Shown: positions 43,330 to 56,399 of the stretch, piece by piece
Layout: every line of letters begins with the position of its first letter
Numbering within the stretch: the first letter of the stretch is position 1
Assembly: GCA_019426215.1 (NCBI GenBank)
Contig: CM033394.1
Span: forward strand, 17,566,195-17,630,194
Length of the DNA: 64,000 nt
Direction: 5' to 3'
DNA from: Buddleja alternifolia
Lineage: Eukaryota; Streptophyta; Magnoliopsida; Lamiales; Scrophulariaceae
Made by a program: the position numbers and the translations under genes
The notes under the pieces: model-generated
The model's input: only the letters and a program-made list of their open reading frames with translations
Databases searched by the model: none
What the model was told of the DNA's origin: nothing

Positions 43330-45282
43330 TAAATGGAAACGTTTCTTGCAACGTAATACTAAATTATGAGCTCATTGAACGTGTAACTTGTATGACATTT
43401 AGTATATGATCTGTCAAAAAGAAATCGAATTAAATTCATGTAATTAAAGCAAATCGTGCCGAGCATCCAAAAAAATTAAAAAACAAAAAAAAGGAATTAG
43501 GAGGTTGTTAATCAGTACTCTAGAAATGCCAGTTGGCTATTAATAATAAGACACTTCGGCTCATCTGTCTCAAGATTGTATTTTATTTTGTATTCAATTC
43601 CATATACATTATCTGTTTAAGATCCACATACTTCTATACTTCTAAAAATAGACATGATATCCCATGTGTTGTTAAAAGGATATATTACCCCTCATGTTTT
43701 AAAATAGTAGATATAACACTCGATCAAATTTTTCATTGGATATTAAATTCAACACTTGCATAAACATGATGTAGTTTTCTTTTTTTTCTAAAAAAAAAAT
43801 TCTAGACGATGGAGTGTTAGGAATGGTAGCATCAGAGAACGGAGAAAATAATCAAGAAAAATGCCGTATCGTTACTCTCTGATGCGGACGCCGCGGCGTT
43901 TGCACCTGGAAGGCTTGCCACTACATCTGCGCAAATTTAGTCCTTTTTTCTTCTGTTTCACTTATTTCGGCACTTTCACAACCCCAGGTCTTCCCGACCC
44001 ATCTCAGCTTAATCGTAAGTCTATTTTAACTCCATTTTTTTCATCTCTCGATCCCCTTATTGATCCGACTCCACTATATCCCAACAATGTCCCACTTGGA
44101 GACTGGTAAAAAAATCTCGTATTCAACTTGAACCACCACTTCACTTTTCCTAAGTGAACCTTAATCTAGTTGGCACATCTCCAAACCCAATGGAGATCAA
44201 ACCCCGAAACCTCTCCATCTCTCGTCAATTCAACCATCCCCAGTACCTCCCGCTTGACGGACTCTCACTATGAACATTGTTGCCTCTCTTTGAATCTGCC
44301 ACTATCTTTTTTTCTTTTCTTTTTTTTTTTTTTGTGACCAGCCAACTCCTGAATATCGTGGCATATCCTTCTCAGTCCAACTGACCCATGAATATAGGTT
44401 ACTGCAAAAACCCAGAACAGTTCACAACCCAAACCACCTTGGTTTACCCGTCCGCGGACATCCTTACACCAAGGACGTTTTTCAATGGCAATCCCGGATC
44501 CCTCACATATCTGCTCTATTTTCCTACATGAGCTATATCTGATCCATCGGCCCACTCGATTTCAATGGCCCACTCCAGTCACTAAAACACCTGCTTGATG
44601 TTCCCACTCCACGAGCTATGTCACATCTCTCTACCGAAAAACCCTAGCTCCGCGAATTTACCTACCTGGCTTTGCATCCTGCCTCCATGACTTTTGGCTC
44701 CACGTCTGCCTTCTTAGCATCGCTTCTCTAGCACATGGATAATCTCTATGTGGATCTGCCTTCATAACCCAGCCCTCCGGTCTCTCGACTATGTAGGTCT
44801 ACCCTCTTATTGATTCTGCCACTCTGACATCTGGCTTTGTTGATTTGCTTTCTTGGCAATGTAACTTTGCCCCCTCTCCCCAGTTTCTGGCAACTCCTTA
44901 ATCCCTCTTGGCAAAACAAATTTGCTCTCTAACCTCTGGCTCCACGGATCTGCCACCGGCATTGCAACTACTCCCACTAGCTTCGTGTCTACCCATCTCG
45001 CAAGACAAAACTGTCTCTACTGCTGCGGATCAGGTGCTGGCACCATGATTTTTTAAAGTTTTCTTGTTAACGTTCAACGGGATTACAAAACTTTGGTTAG
45101 TGATATAGCCGATCCCATCCTCATCTGTCATTTTTTTCGGCTTCACCGTGACCTCAATTCATGCTGCCTGCAATGAAATTGTCGAGCTTGATTATTCTTC
45201 ATCTCCTACCATCGTTCCCACGACAAAATTCGTGCTTAACCAAAAATGCTTCCCCATAGATCTAGATCTAAGACGTCTCCTA
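43330..45282. other. intergenic, unrecognised C/T-rich segment
   Basis: 43400-43800 is AT-rich. At 43887-43902 a GGACGCCGCGGCGTTTG word resembles the palindrome of LTR D, hinting at an old Athila-type LTR fragment. 44100-45280 is pyrimidine-rich, with recurring words such as TCTGGCTCCACGGATCTGCC and TGGCTCCACGTCTGCCTTC. It has no long frame on either strand and no terminal repeats I could match. I assign no function. Confidence 0.4.
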
Positions 45283-46956
45283 TGTTAGGTGTTATGCTCT
45301 GTATGATATTGAGGAATTAGATTTAATTAGGCATTTTATTCGTATTGTATAAACGATTTGATTATTAATAAAAGGCATTGGAATTTGTTCTTATAAATCT
45401 AATTATAGCATTAAATGAATTAAACAAATAGGTCCTTAAGATCGAGGTGTACTCACTACTGCTTATTTGATAAGTGGAAGCACTGGTGGAGTTAAGTGCT
45501 TGATCTTATAAACATGGTTCGCAAGTTAGAGAATCTTGATTGGGCATTAAGTTTTAACTCGTATGACACTTGCTTCGACAAAGAAGTGCTAGTCTTACAC
45601 TGATTGGATAGTGGGAGCAAGTGTCATGAATATGATTAACAGAGTTGACATGTTTGAACACGACTAGTTGTAATCCTATGACATGGGTTTTTACTTGGTG
45701 ACTGTCAATGATAAGGATTGCCTGTTACGATGGTATGAGTGAGCGTTAGACCTGAGGAGTCTTATACATTGTGCCCATACCATTGAATAAGTTATTAGAG
45801 TAATTAGGCCCAATCGCCTGTTGGTGGGGTCGACCTCGAAGTACGATTCAATTAGTGCATTTGAAAATGGGAAGTTGACTGCCAATAAATGATTCACTGT
45901 CTCAAAAGTAAACAAGACTTGACCTATATGTCATAGGTGTTCTGATATTAAAGTTGTTGGCCAAAGCAATTATAGATGACTCGTATTGGACACTAAGGGC
46001 AGTTTGGTAATTTCACATTAGTATGATTATATAGTACAATATCAAGTTATATGAGGTTGACATTCCATGACTCTTACTTGATCGGGTTGCGTCAGTGAAG
46101 AGCTTATACGCATATGGTAATTGTAACTTAAAGGTTCGTGATGACGTATTCATCTCGCACTTGATTGGGTTTCGGTATAGCTTCACGGGACTGGCTTGGT
46201 GATTACTATATCCTTGGAATCCTCCCAGTGCCAATCAAGATGAGCCTAGAGAGTCGTGCTATATATAGATGATAGAATGAAAGAGTTTTACTTCATAAGG
46301 GTATTTTGGTAATTTCACTTAGAGTGGAAATTATTAAATAAATGGGATAAATTGATTATAATACATATATATATAATTATTGGAATTAAATATATTTATT
46401 TAATCAATATTAATAGTGTTATTATTAATTTAGAATCAACAAAATACTATTAATTAAAAGAGTAAAGTATTTAATTAATTGTCAATTGGATTGGACTTGG
46501 ATTTATAATTAAATACTTAACATTGGGCTTGGAATTGGATGAGGCCCAGTGATCCCATCCCATGGGCTAGGTCGGCTGACCCCCTATGCAAGTCATAGGT
46601 GTGGTTTTTATTTAAGCACTTGTTGGTTAATTAAAAATCATAACACAGTTTTATCTTAGAGAGCAAAAAGATGTAAAACACAAAAACTCTCTCCCTCTCT
46701 ATAAACCCTTGCCGTCCTCCCTATCGTTAGGTAAGGAGGTTGGAGTTTCAAGACAAAGGTCATCTTTGCGTGATAACCTAGGCGAAGGAACGATCCGTTG
46801 CTTCTAAAAAGCTAGGATTGAAGTAAATCGTCAAAGGCTAATTAGATTGTCTTAACCTTTAATTTATTGTTTTTTGTGTGTAGAAAGATTTCAAAAGCAC
46901 AAATTGTATCTTAGATTGTGAATCGAATTTTTTTATCCGCTAGAACAATTCATATC
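45283..46956 (+). repeat. element G 5' LTR
   Basis: 1674 bp. It contains TAATTAGGCCCAATCGCCTG, TTGGTGGGGTCGACCTCGAA at 45802-45840, the block conserved in the LTRs of B and F. Near the end are a TCTCTCCCTCTCTATAAACC leader-like stretch and the usual TCCGCTAGAACAATTC tail. Confidence 0.85.
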
Positions 46957-46957
46957 A

Positions 46958-49141
46958 GTGGTATCAGAGCTAAATTCGTTGCTTTTGATATCTTTTATGC
47001 GTTTATGTGTTTGTTTTATTTGGTGAATATGAATACATGAACATATGTATTTATCATATTGTATGCTAAAACATCGATTGGGTGATTCGAATTATTGTAT
47101 TGCATGTTTACACAATTGGGTTTGATGATTAATTAATTGATTGAAAAGATAAGGCGATGTCGTGGCTGCACCGCCGAGTCCGTGTGACCAAACAGCGCAT
47201 GGTGCATTACCCGGTGGCCGATGACGCTCGACTGCATGGTGCAGCCGAGCGATGGCAGGCCAAGTCTGCACGGTGCAACAATCGGCTGCTGCACGGTGCA
47301 GCGCTGGAGGCCTCACAGTGCGGCCTGCTGTTGGGCAACATCGTGCGGTTTGCCGCACGATGCTTCCTTAACTGCCCTAGCTAGGGCCATGCCGTGCGTC
47401 GGGCTTGGCTCGAAGTGTAATTTTAATTAAGTCGGGCCATGCCCCGACCTTGGAAAATTAATCCTACTTTGAAATTAATTTTTTAAATTTGGGGCTCGGC
47501 TCGTTTAATCCGTTGGGATATTTTGAACCCGATGGATAATTTTGAAAATAAAATTGGGCTCAAACCTAATTAGCATTTTTAGAAAAATTTATGGATTAAT
47601 TTTTAAATTTAAAGCCCTATAAAAATCTTTTCATCAATTTAAAATTGGATTTGATTAAAATTACATTATATTTAATTTAATTAGTTTATTTAATAAATTG
47701 AATTTATCTAAGGCCAAAATTGGATTTTTTAGCCACTTAAAATTAATCATTAATTTAATCCTTAGTTTTTAAATTGGATTTAAATGACTTTTACGAAAAA
47801 TAATATTTTCTCTATATTCAAAGTAAATAAAGTTGGGTGGGCTTGCTTTATTTTATGGATTGAATTAAATTTGTTTTGCCCAATTAATTATAATTAGATT
47901 TAATTATAAGTTTTTAGAATTCTTAAATTTTAATTTCGCATTTAAATTATTTCACCCATATTGGGCTTCATTTGATAAAGTCCACTTTAATTAGATTAAG
48001 GTATTTATTGTTTTGGCTTGGCCCATTAACATTAAAATCGAAATAAATTAGATTTATTGTCGAGAATAATTAAGTTAGACTTAATTATTTATTAAATAAG
48101 ATTTAATAATGATAATCGCATATGCATTTAATTTGATTATGTGCTCCTTATATTATGTGATGGTGACACTCGTATGGGTTTATGGTTTTTTTTATTTATT
48201 ATTATCTGGGTTGTATTGGGCCGGAGTTTGAGCCTCCCAATTTGTATCTTTATTTTTATTAGATCAATTGTATAGGCGCATGCCAATGTATTAAAGATAT
48301 TAGATAGGTCCAATAAAGAGTGAAGACTGTGGCAAGCTTGGAGCGAAGTGAAAAAGATTAGATTTTCTGTGTAGGCAAAAGCTCTTATGTAATAGATTAG
48401 ATCCGACAATCTAGATTAAAGCCTATACGTGTGTTGTTAGAAATTGCTAGGCATTTTTCTATTGCATTTCCATAATCAGTGCTTAATAAATTAATGTGAA
48501 AAGTGAGACCCAAAAAATAACTATCAACAAGTTATTAATTGTCCCTTATCAAATGATACTAAGTAAGTAAAGGGTATTTGATATCCTGGCTCTCCATCAA
48601 GTTTTAGAATGAGATGGCTGCATGTTGTATATGGCATCGTCCAGGTATTAGGGGGTCATATATAAAGCTAATATACTTGATCTTCTTGAATGCATTTGAT
48701 GCCTTCACTCGAAGCGAATGTCACCCCATATATCGAAACTGGTTGTAAGGCGAGATTAAATTGTTAGACTGATAGGAGTTGATGAGAATAAACTTAGATG
48801 AATCACCACTTATATATATCGAAAAATGTTGCAGTTAAGTGATTCATGAGCCAAAGGGATTGACTCGTCAGTTTGACTGACTGGCACTATGCGCCGCCTC
48901 AATATCTAGGCGGGTCGTATATCGAAAAAGGTTGCAACCCGTCTAGACATTGAGGACCTCAATCACTCACTATGAAACCAATCCAACGAGGTTTCCGATT
49001 ATTGCAATGGGAGTACAATAATTGAGAAAAATAGTGGGAGACAAGTAATTATACAAGTCCTTTAAAATTTCTTGATTAACCATATAAAGCATCTAATCGT
49101 AAATCTTAGTATTTTCTGGAGTTTGATAATTACTCTCTAAA
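46958..49141 (+). other. element G untranslated leader
   Basis: Begins with the primer-binding site. A GC-rich palindrome cluster lies at 47150-47400, an AT-rich stretch at 47450-48120, the block shared with element B at 48710-48785, and PPT-like AGTGGGAG at 49033-49040, about 100 nt before gag. Confidence 0.7.
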
Positions 49142-50329
49142 ATGGTTAGCCCTAAACAAAACTTCTCTGGTTGGAGTAGAGGACTGAGGACTGTCTTCAA
49201 TGATGAAATCTTGAATATATACTAGAAGTGAATCAATCACCGAGACCTGGGGTTGATGAGGAAGGTTTAGTAAGGATGGCATATTTGGATTGGATGTCTG
49301 ATGCTAAAAAGATAGGGATTATATGTTGAGCTCCATGTGCAGCGAGTTGCAGCGTACAGATGAGATTATGGATAGTCCTAAATCGATCATGTTGGACTTA
49401 GAGGAGCTGTTCGGGGAACGGGGTAGGTCTATTAGATACTTTGTATCGAAAGAGTTATTCAACACTAAGATGAAAGAGCTCCATGCTAGAGAGACTTCAG
49501 TCTATGGATTTCTACATTGATTTCCACCTTCAAGTGGATCTCATTCTCCAACCACTCCCTGGATCATTCTCGAACTTTGTCATCAATTTTTCACATGGAT
49601 GACATTAAAGGATCACTTTCAGTGCTAATGGACTAGCTGATGATTGCACAAAACGTAAAAAGGAAAAATGAGGTGCATTCACAGTTCCTGTTATTTCAAA
49701 ACTAAGGAATTAAGAGACAAGTTTGAACTAGCTGGAAAAATCAGAGAAACTAAGATTAGTAAGGTTCAAAAGTTCAAAGCCAAGGGCTCTAAAAACAAGA
49801 CAAACGTATGCCTTCAGCACAAGGAACTGGGCCACTAGAAGCGCAATTGTCCTAAGCTGAAAGGTGAAAAAACAGATATAGAACTTTACATTTTTGAAAC
49901 TAATTGTTCTATGACTATGTTTTCTACTTCATGGATTTTACATTCAGGAGCTAGTGCTCACATTTGTATTTTGAACTAGGAATTGGAAACAAATAGGAAG
50001 CTAGGAGAAAGAGAAATGATGATCAATGTGGGAAGTGGACACAGTGTCGCGGCTACACACATTGGAACTATTTCTATTACATTAATGTCTAAACATTTTA
50101 TTACTTTAGGTAATTGCCTTGTTTTGCGGAATCGGCTTAAGACTATTGTTTACATTCCTGAATTGGTCAGGAAAGGATACTTGTTTACTTTTAATGACAA
50201 TAGTTATGATATTTATTTTAGAAATAAAAACGTTGGCTTAGCATCTTTAGTTAATGGATTATATTATATTAATGTTCAAAACCAATGCATGGTTAACACT
50301 ATGACAAGAAAGCATAGTATGAAGGGTAC
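49142..50329 (+). pseudogene. element G gag and protease remnants
   Basis: Gag starts near ATG 49142 (NFSGWSRGLRTVFND, with the usual W) and is broken by many stops. Recognisable later are RSIRYFVSKELFNTKMKE (about 49420), a zinc-knuckle relic CLQHKELGH with a stop inside (about 49810), and FETNCSMTMFSTSWILHSGA with the protease active-site Asp changed to His (HSGASAHIC). A better-preserved stretch follows at 49983-50351 (VGSGHSVAATHIGTISITL; GLASLVNGLYYINVQNQC), cut by element F at 50330; its last few codons belong to F's LTR. Confidence 0.85.
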
Positions 50330-52087
50330 TGTTGGGTTTCGTGAAAAATAACATAAACGCAGCGGAAGGATTTCAAAAAATTTATTTTAAAACCCAAAGT
50401 TGAATTCAATGATCGCTTATTCAAATTGAACAATTAATTAACGAATAAAAACTTTCTCGTTATAACGAATTTGATGATGAACTTTTCTTCCTCCAAAACT
50501 CGTAACTTGTAGCTTCCAAATCTTCAATTCTTTATTTGAATCTTCAAATCTTGAACTTGATCCGAACAACAAAATTACATCGTCTCTAAATTATCACGCG
50601 CGGATCAACAAACGAAAAATCCCACTTCTTTCTCTAAAGAGGCGACGACTAGGGTATTAGAGAGGGGAGGAATATTTTCTTCTTTCTTTTCTAGGAGTTA
50701 TGAGAGTTCTCCTTTTTTGTTCAAAGTCAAAGAGTACTTATATAACTCGTAACTTATTGAACAAGTCAAAACAAAAGCGCCCTAAATTAGGGCATCACAT
50801 GGACGCCCACTTTGAGGCCTAATATGCGCCCTCTTAGACGCTTATTTTAGCCCCCGGGATTTGTTTTGTTTTAATTAATTTCTTATTCAATTAATAATTT
50901 ATTATATCCAATAAATAAATTAATTAATTAAATAATCAAATTAATTAGATAAATTAATTCATTAATATATTTCCCTAGGAAATTAATTAATAATTAATCT
51001 TATCCTTGTAATTAATTATTTCATTTAATGAATAATTAATTATTTAATTTATCCAATAAATTAAAACTCCTAGAAGAAAATAGAAATTCCTTTTTCATTT
51101 TTCTTTGTTGATCCTTTAGCGCGACTCTTTAGGTTCGTTTCGTTTGGAAATGAGAGGAAACCAAAGAAAGTGGGTAATACCTAGCCAGTCACGTGGCCCA
51201 TTTTGTAACCCAAATGAAAATGAATGATAGGATCATTCCGCAACCTTCCAATCGTAAATACCGTATATGTATAAACCCTTTGTTCACGTTCCCCGGTCAT
51301 GTGAGAGTCATGGTTATGTCAAACTCACTGGACTTGACCATATATATTAATTATAATAATATGAGATCATTGAGATTGATTTTGTGCCTAGCACAATCAT
51401 CTCTTTTGCTTTGACCTAAGACTTTCATCTCTATTTATCTATAATTACATAGGGTACATTCTCATTCACTTATGGGAGAGCAAATCCCATATTAGATATC
51501 TGCTAAGACTACCACTTGCCCATCAAGTCCGCATTTTGAGGTCGACCCCACCAACGGGTGAATTAGGTCTAACTACTCTAGTGAAATACTTGACGTCACG
51601 AGTACATCTTCAGCCTGATACTTCAGGTCAAAGGTTCACATATACCTATTACGGATAATCAGTTCTGTCATTGACAGTCACAGAGTAAAACTCATGTGAC
51701 AGAGCATGTTCGAGCATATCAGTTCCACTGATGTGCCTACAATCTCAATCTCCTACCATCCCATATTACCAGACAGGCACTTCCATGTCAGCGCTAAGAT
51801 TGTACAAGTATTTGAAGTCTTTATTTGCCTATTAAAGACTTCATATAACTTACGAACTAGTTTTAGTAATCAAGGTCGTTCTCTCTAGTGCCTTTCTTCC
51901 TATCCCGTAGAAGTAGAGGAATCGTACTAAAAACAAGGGCAAAGCGTTTTTACACAACTTATAGATGCAGATAAGAATTAAGTGAAAAACTAAGTAAGGC
52001 CTTTTTATTAATTATAATTAAGTTCAATACAAGATAGATGCCCTACATATTCTCTCCTCTATGGCATTTGAGGGCATAATCCTAACA
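50330..52087 (-). repeat. element F 3' LTR
   Basis: 1758 bp. It carries the conserved block in reverse complement at 51537-51575 (GAGGTCGACCCCACCAACGG, GTGAATTAGG). AT-rich TTAATTAATTAA repeats fill 50870-51060. Confidence 0.88.
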
Positions 52088-52102
52088 ATCTCCCACTTGC
52101 AC

Positions 52103-54246
52103 TCAATGCCACTCATTGTGGTACCTTATACCCATCCTTTCCATGTGTCGATCCAAAAAAGCCTGAGGTAATAGTGGCTTGGTGAACGGGTCAGCTACAT
52201 TGTCAGCTAAGGCAATTTTCTGCACTGCTATCTCTCCTCTACCAACGATTTTCCTAATGATGTGAAATCTTCTCTCAATGTGTTTGGACTTGTTATGAGA
52301 CCTCGGTTCCTTGGCTTGCGCTATTGCTCCAATGTTATCACAATAAAGTGGTAACGGGAGCTGAGCACTAGGGACCGATTCCAATTCTCCAAGAAACCTT
52401 CTCATCCAAATAGCTTCTTTGGCTGCCTCTGAGGCTGCCATATACTCCAATTCAATGGTGGAATCAGCAGTTGTGCTGTGCTTAGAACTTTTCTAAGACA
52501 CCGCTCCACCATTGAGAGTAAAAACAAACCCTGAAGTTGATTTTTGGTCATCAACATCACACTGAAAGTCTGAATTAGAATAACCTTCCATCTTCAGGTC
52601 TCCACCTCCATAGATGAGAATCATATCCTTAGTTCTTTTAAGATACTTTAGGATGTTCTTCACAGCTATCCAATGTCCTTTCTCAGGTTTGCCTGAAATC
52701 GACTCACCACGCTTATAGCATAGGCAATGTCGGGTCTAGTACACAGCATTGCATACATCAGGATACCAACTGCAGAAGCATAGGGTACATTACTCATCTC
52801 TTGTCTATCTTTCTTACTTTGAGGACACATAGACTTGGATGCGCATACTCCATGTCTCATGGGAAGAAACCCTTTCTTAGAATTGTCCATCCTAAACCTC
52901 TTTAGGACCTTTTCTAAGTAAAGGGCTTGGGAGAGACCTATCATTCTATTCGTTCTATCTCTGTAGATACGAATTCCTAGAATGTATGTCGCTTCTCCCA
53001 AGTCTTTCGTGAAAAATGTACTCGAAAGCCATTTCTTGACTGTGGTGAGCATTCCTACGTCATTTCCTATAAGTAGAATGTCATCCACATATAGTACTAA
53101 GAATGAGAGTTTGCTCCCAATAGTCTTCTTGTAGACACATGGTTCATCTTCGTTCTTAATGTATCCATATCCCTTAACTACTTCATCAAAACGAAGATTA
53201 TAGTTTCTAGATGCTTGCTTGAGACCATATATGGACCTCTCAAATTTACATACTATATGGATATCGGTCTCGGATACAAAACCCTTTGGCTATTCCATAT
53301 AAATATCCTCCTCGATGAATCCATTCAAGAAAGCCGTTTTGACATCCATTTGCCATATCTCATAATCTAAGTATGCAACTATGGATAACAGAATTCGGAT
53401 GGACTTTATCATGGCTACGGGCGAAAAGGTTTGTTGATAGTCAATTCCTTCTCTTTGACAATACCCTTTTGCTACAAGCCTGGCTTTAAAGGTGTCAACC
53501 TTGCCATCGCTATCTATCTTTCTTTTGTAGATCCACTTACATCCTATAGGTTTGATACCTTCAGGATGATCTACCAAAGTCCAGTCTTGGTTCGATTGCA
53601 TAGAATCCATCTCTGTTTCCATGGCTTCTCGCCATCTTGAAGCGTCGACATCCACCATCGGTTGATCATAGGTACAAGGATCATCATCATGACCTTCTTG
53701 TGCTACAGTGTGAAGCTCTGCCTCCCCCTGCAATAGATACCCATACCTCTCAGGTTCATGTGGTATTCTATTAGATCTACGTGGTGGTTGTGCTACTATT
53801 GGTTCAGGCCTTGGTTCTTGGATAGATGTCTCTAAAGGAGTTTCATTTTGTTCTTCTATAACAATTTTCCTACCTTTTTCCCCTTCTAAGATGAACTCAT
53901 CTTCAAGGAAGTGAGCTTGTAGGGCTACGATGATTCTTTGATCATCATGCAGGTAAAAGAAGAATCTCATGGAATCTTCAGGATAACTAATGAAATGTCC
54001 CATGAGGGATCTTATCTCCAATTTCTCCACTTTAGTCCTTTTTACATAAGCGGGGCATCCCCAAATCTTAATGTGGTTAAGACTTGGTTTCCTATTACTC
54101 CACATCTCATGCGGAGTTTTAGGAACGGATTTGGAGAGACATCTGTTCAATATATAAGCAGCAGTTAGGAGCGCATGTCCCAACAATGAAATAGGTAAAT
54201 CAGTGTAACTAAGCATGGAACGAACCATGTCCAACAGTGTTCGGTT
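52103..54246 (-). pseudogene. element F integrase end, reverse transcriptase, RNase H
   Basis: Minus-strand frames give the integrase C-terminal part (RTLLDMVRSMLSYTDL, VPKTPHEMWSNRKPSLNHIK, WGCPAYVKRT), an RRSNRIPHEPERYGYLLQ linker, and reverse transcriptase (CKWIYKRKIDSDGKVDTFKA, WQMDVKTAFLNGFIEEDIYM, then TAG at about 53290). The YVDDI box is at about 53088 and YASAVGILMYAMLCTRPDIA follows. A frame change near 52666 and RNase H (DNIGAIAQAKEPRSHNKSKH, ADNVADPFTKPL) end at TGA 52103. The first residues of the longest frame upstream of 54246 come from element E's LTR and are not part of this protein. Confidence 0.92.
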
Positions 54247-56398
54247 TGTTAGAGTTAGTGCTCGGCGCACCAATTATTGGGCGCCATTTTTTGAAATAGT
54301 AACTCTAGAATTGAACAATCGTTTTCATATAAATAAAGTCAATCTCTTTTATATGTGTGGCATGTCTTTATTCTTAAATTAGTTTTTATTTTGGCTTAGA
54401 ATAAAGTCCTAAAGGATCACACATGGCTATGGGACATCATTGCACATTGGGTGTGGCAATGATGGAATATGTCTCAAAGGCTGTGATCTTTAAACATTGT
54501 TCCAAGTCGTAAAAGGGTTCATCGAGATAAAGGGATATCGATGCAACCCAAAAGACTTGCTCATATGATGTATACTCTGGGAGAAGTGTATCTCGTTCCA
54601 TAGATACTGGCACGGTGAAAGCCAATGCATATATGAGGGTTGTCATTGTGGTAATGGGTGAACTGAACAACCCCACGGAAGTTCCTAAAATGGATTCCCA
54701 GTCAAATGTGGAACTTCCAGTGGTCTTGTAATATAAGAGTAATCCTTATGGACCTAAGATGCCATTGGATGTCTTATGCGTAACCGCGCATGTTCTTGAT
54801 TTGTTACATGATCACTTAGATGATCGAATATGGGCAAACTCAAACACGCACGTCTTACGTAGTAAGGCACGTGAGAATCAAAAGGAATCTATCTCTGACA
54901 TTTAGCCAGTCGGTTAATCTCCTATGGTTACATAGTGAATTGGCTTAAGGAATCTTCGGCCAAAGTATGATATCTAAAGAGGCGTAGGGTTTCCTCGTTT
55001 AGACAATCGAAGTCGATTTCACATAACGTGGGAAACATAGTATTGAATTAATAAAACTTCGACCTTAGCCACTGCTCTAGATTCAATCGGGAGATTAGAT
55101 AGAGGGATCTTACTTATGCGAGGATCAACATCGCAAAAGGCGTATCTTAACTTTTCGTTTTATCTATGTCTTCGGGACCCTATGCTAGGTGGGCAACCGC
55201 GATTTGTAAGTGCCGAGAATTAGCTTGGTGACTAATTCGAGGCTTGATTAAATCAAATGATTGATTTAATCTAGTACTTTCCATTTTAGGAAAGTACACT
55301 AGCACTTTGGGAAGGCGTACTTACTACTAGATAGAAACGAGCCTAAAGGGTCATACACTGACTCGAGAGAGTCACTTCTTGAATAGATGTGATTAATCAA
55401 TTTCGAGGAAATTGAGAAAATTAGGACAATGTAGTACTTTCCTAATATGGAATATAAATTAATTGAAGGATTCAATTAATTTTACTCTTTTAATTAATCT
55501 TGTAGAATTAATTAAATTAATGGACCTAGTAGAGTCCAAGTATTTTATTTAATTGGGTAGAGCCCAAGTTAAATAAATAAATGTTGGAATTAGTTGGTTG
55601 GATTTAAGTTGACTTGTATTTAATTGATGGGTTGAACCTATAATTAAATTGAGAAGTCAAAATTAAATCCTAGAATCCAATTGACTTGTGTTGACCGATT
55701 CTTATGAGAAAAAATAAGGGAGGGGCGGTTTTTTATGTGGTGGAGGAGAAAAAGGAGTTTTCCCCTCCTCCAAGTCTTCATACGATGAGGATTACTAGAG
55801 AGTTTGGGAGAAAGAAAGTTTCCTTTTCCTAATTGGATTCTAGGTAATCTTCACCTTTAAATAAGAGATGAAGGAGACTATAACAAATAATCAAGAATTG
55901 CTGGAAAATTCGACCCCCCCCCCCCCTCACTAGACCTAAAAATCGGCCACCTCTCTCTCTCTTTCCAACAAGGCATCGTTCTATTCATGTGTTGAATTAA
56001 ACGACTTAGAAAATATTCCTGCCCTTCACATAATCAAGCCTAAGTTAAGCTTAGAATCGTTTTGTTGTCTAGCACACATGGCAAAACGATTGGTGACTTG
56101 AACGAGTTGTGGATACATCTTAGAGGTGCGACGCTTGGAGCACTCTAAACCGAGAGATACGAAAAGACGACGTGCAATTTCTCACCCAAGGGAAATTGTG
56201 TGGATTTGCACCACAGGGTTGCTGAGATCCAAAGTACGAGGTGAAACGAAATTTTCGAAAGGTAGAATTTCGTTTACCTCCTTATCAAATTTGATCGAAC
56301 CAATTCCCTATTCCTGTTTTCAAGTGATTGTACGTTTACTTTTGTAAAATTTTAATTTCTGCTGCCACGAGGCACCCGAGGGAATGAGTCAACCCAAC
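54247..56398 (+). repeat. element E 5' LTR
   Basis: 2152 bp, longest LTR in the window. It has a C-run at 55914-55926 and no coding frame. It does not obviously carry the block shared by B, F and G, so it belongs to another family. Confidence 0.8.
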
Positions 56399-56399
56399 A

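Larger units (their letters stand above)
50330..54246 (-). mobile_element. copia element F (3' half)
   Basis: The minus-strand element's 3' LTR is 50330-52087 (TGTTGGG...CCTAACA on the plus strand). The PPT AAGTGGGAGAT, read on the minus strand, abuts it at 52098-52088. Pol lies at 54246-52103. It is truncated at 54246 by the insertion of element E; the remainder lies outside the window. It belongs to the same broad copia group as B, with similar LTR starts (TGTTAGGATTATGCCCTCAA against TGTTAGGGTTAATGTCCTCA). Confidence 0.9.

Noticed and set aside
43861..44109. 82-codon plus-strand frame after the GACGCCGCGGCG word
   Set aside because: No recognisable domain, short, and in a region with repeat characteristics; not supported as a gene.
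47092..47430. Three overlapping frames of 69-88 codons over a GC-rich patch
   Set aside because: GC-rich palindromes deplete stop codons in all frames; the patch lies in a copia leader with no coding evidence.
53290..54273. First residues of the longest minus-strand frame as part of integrase
   Set aside because: Bases above 54246 belong to element E's LTR; the apparent N-terminus is a junction artefact.
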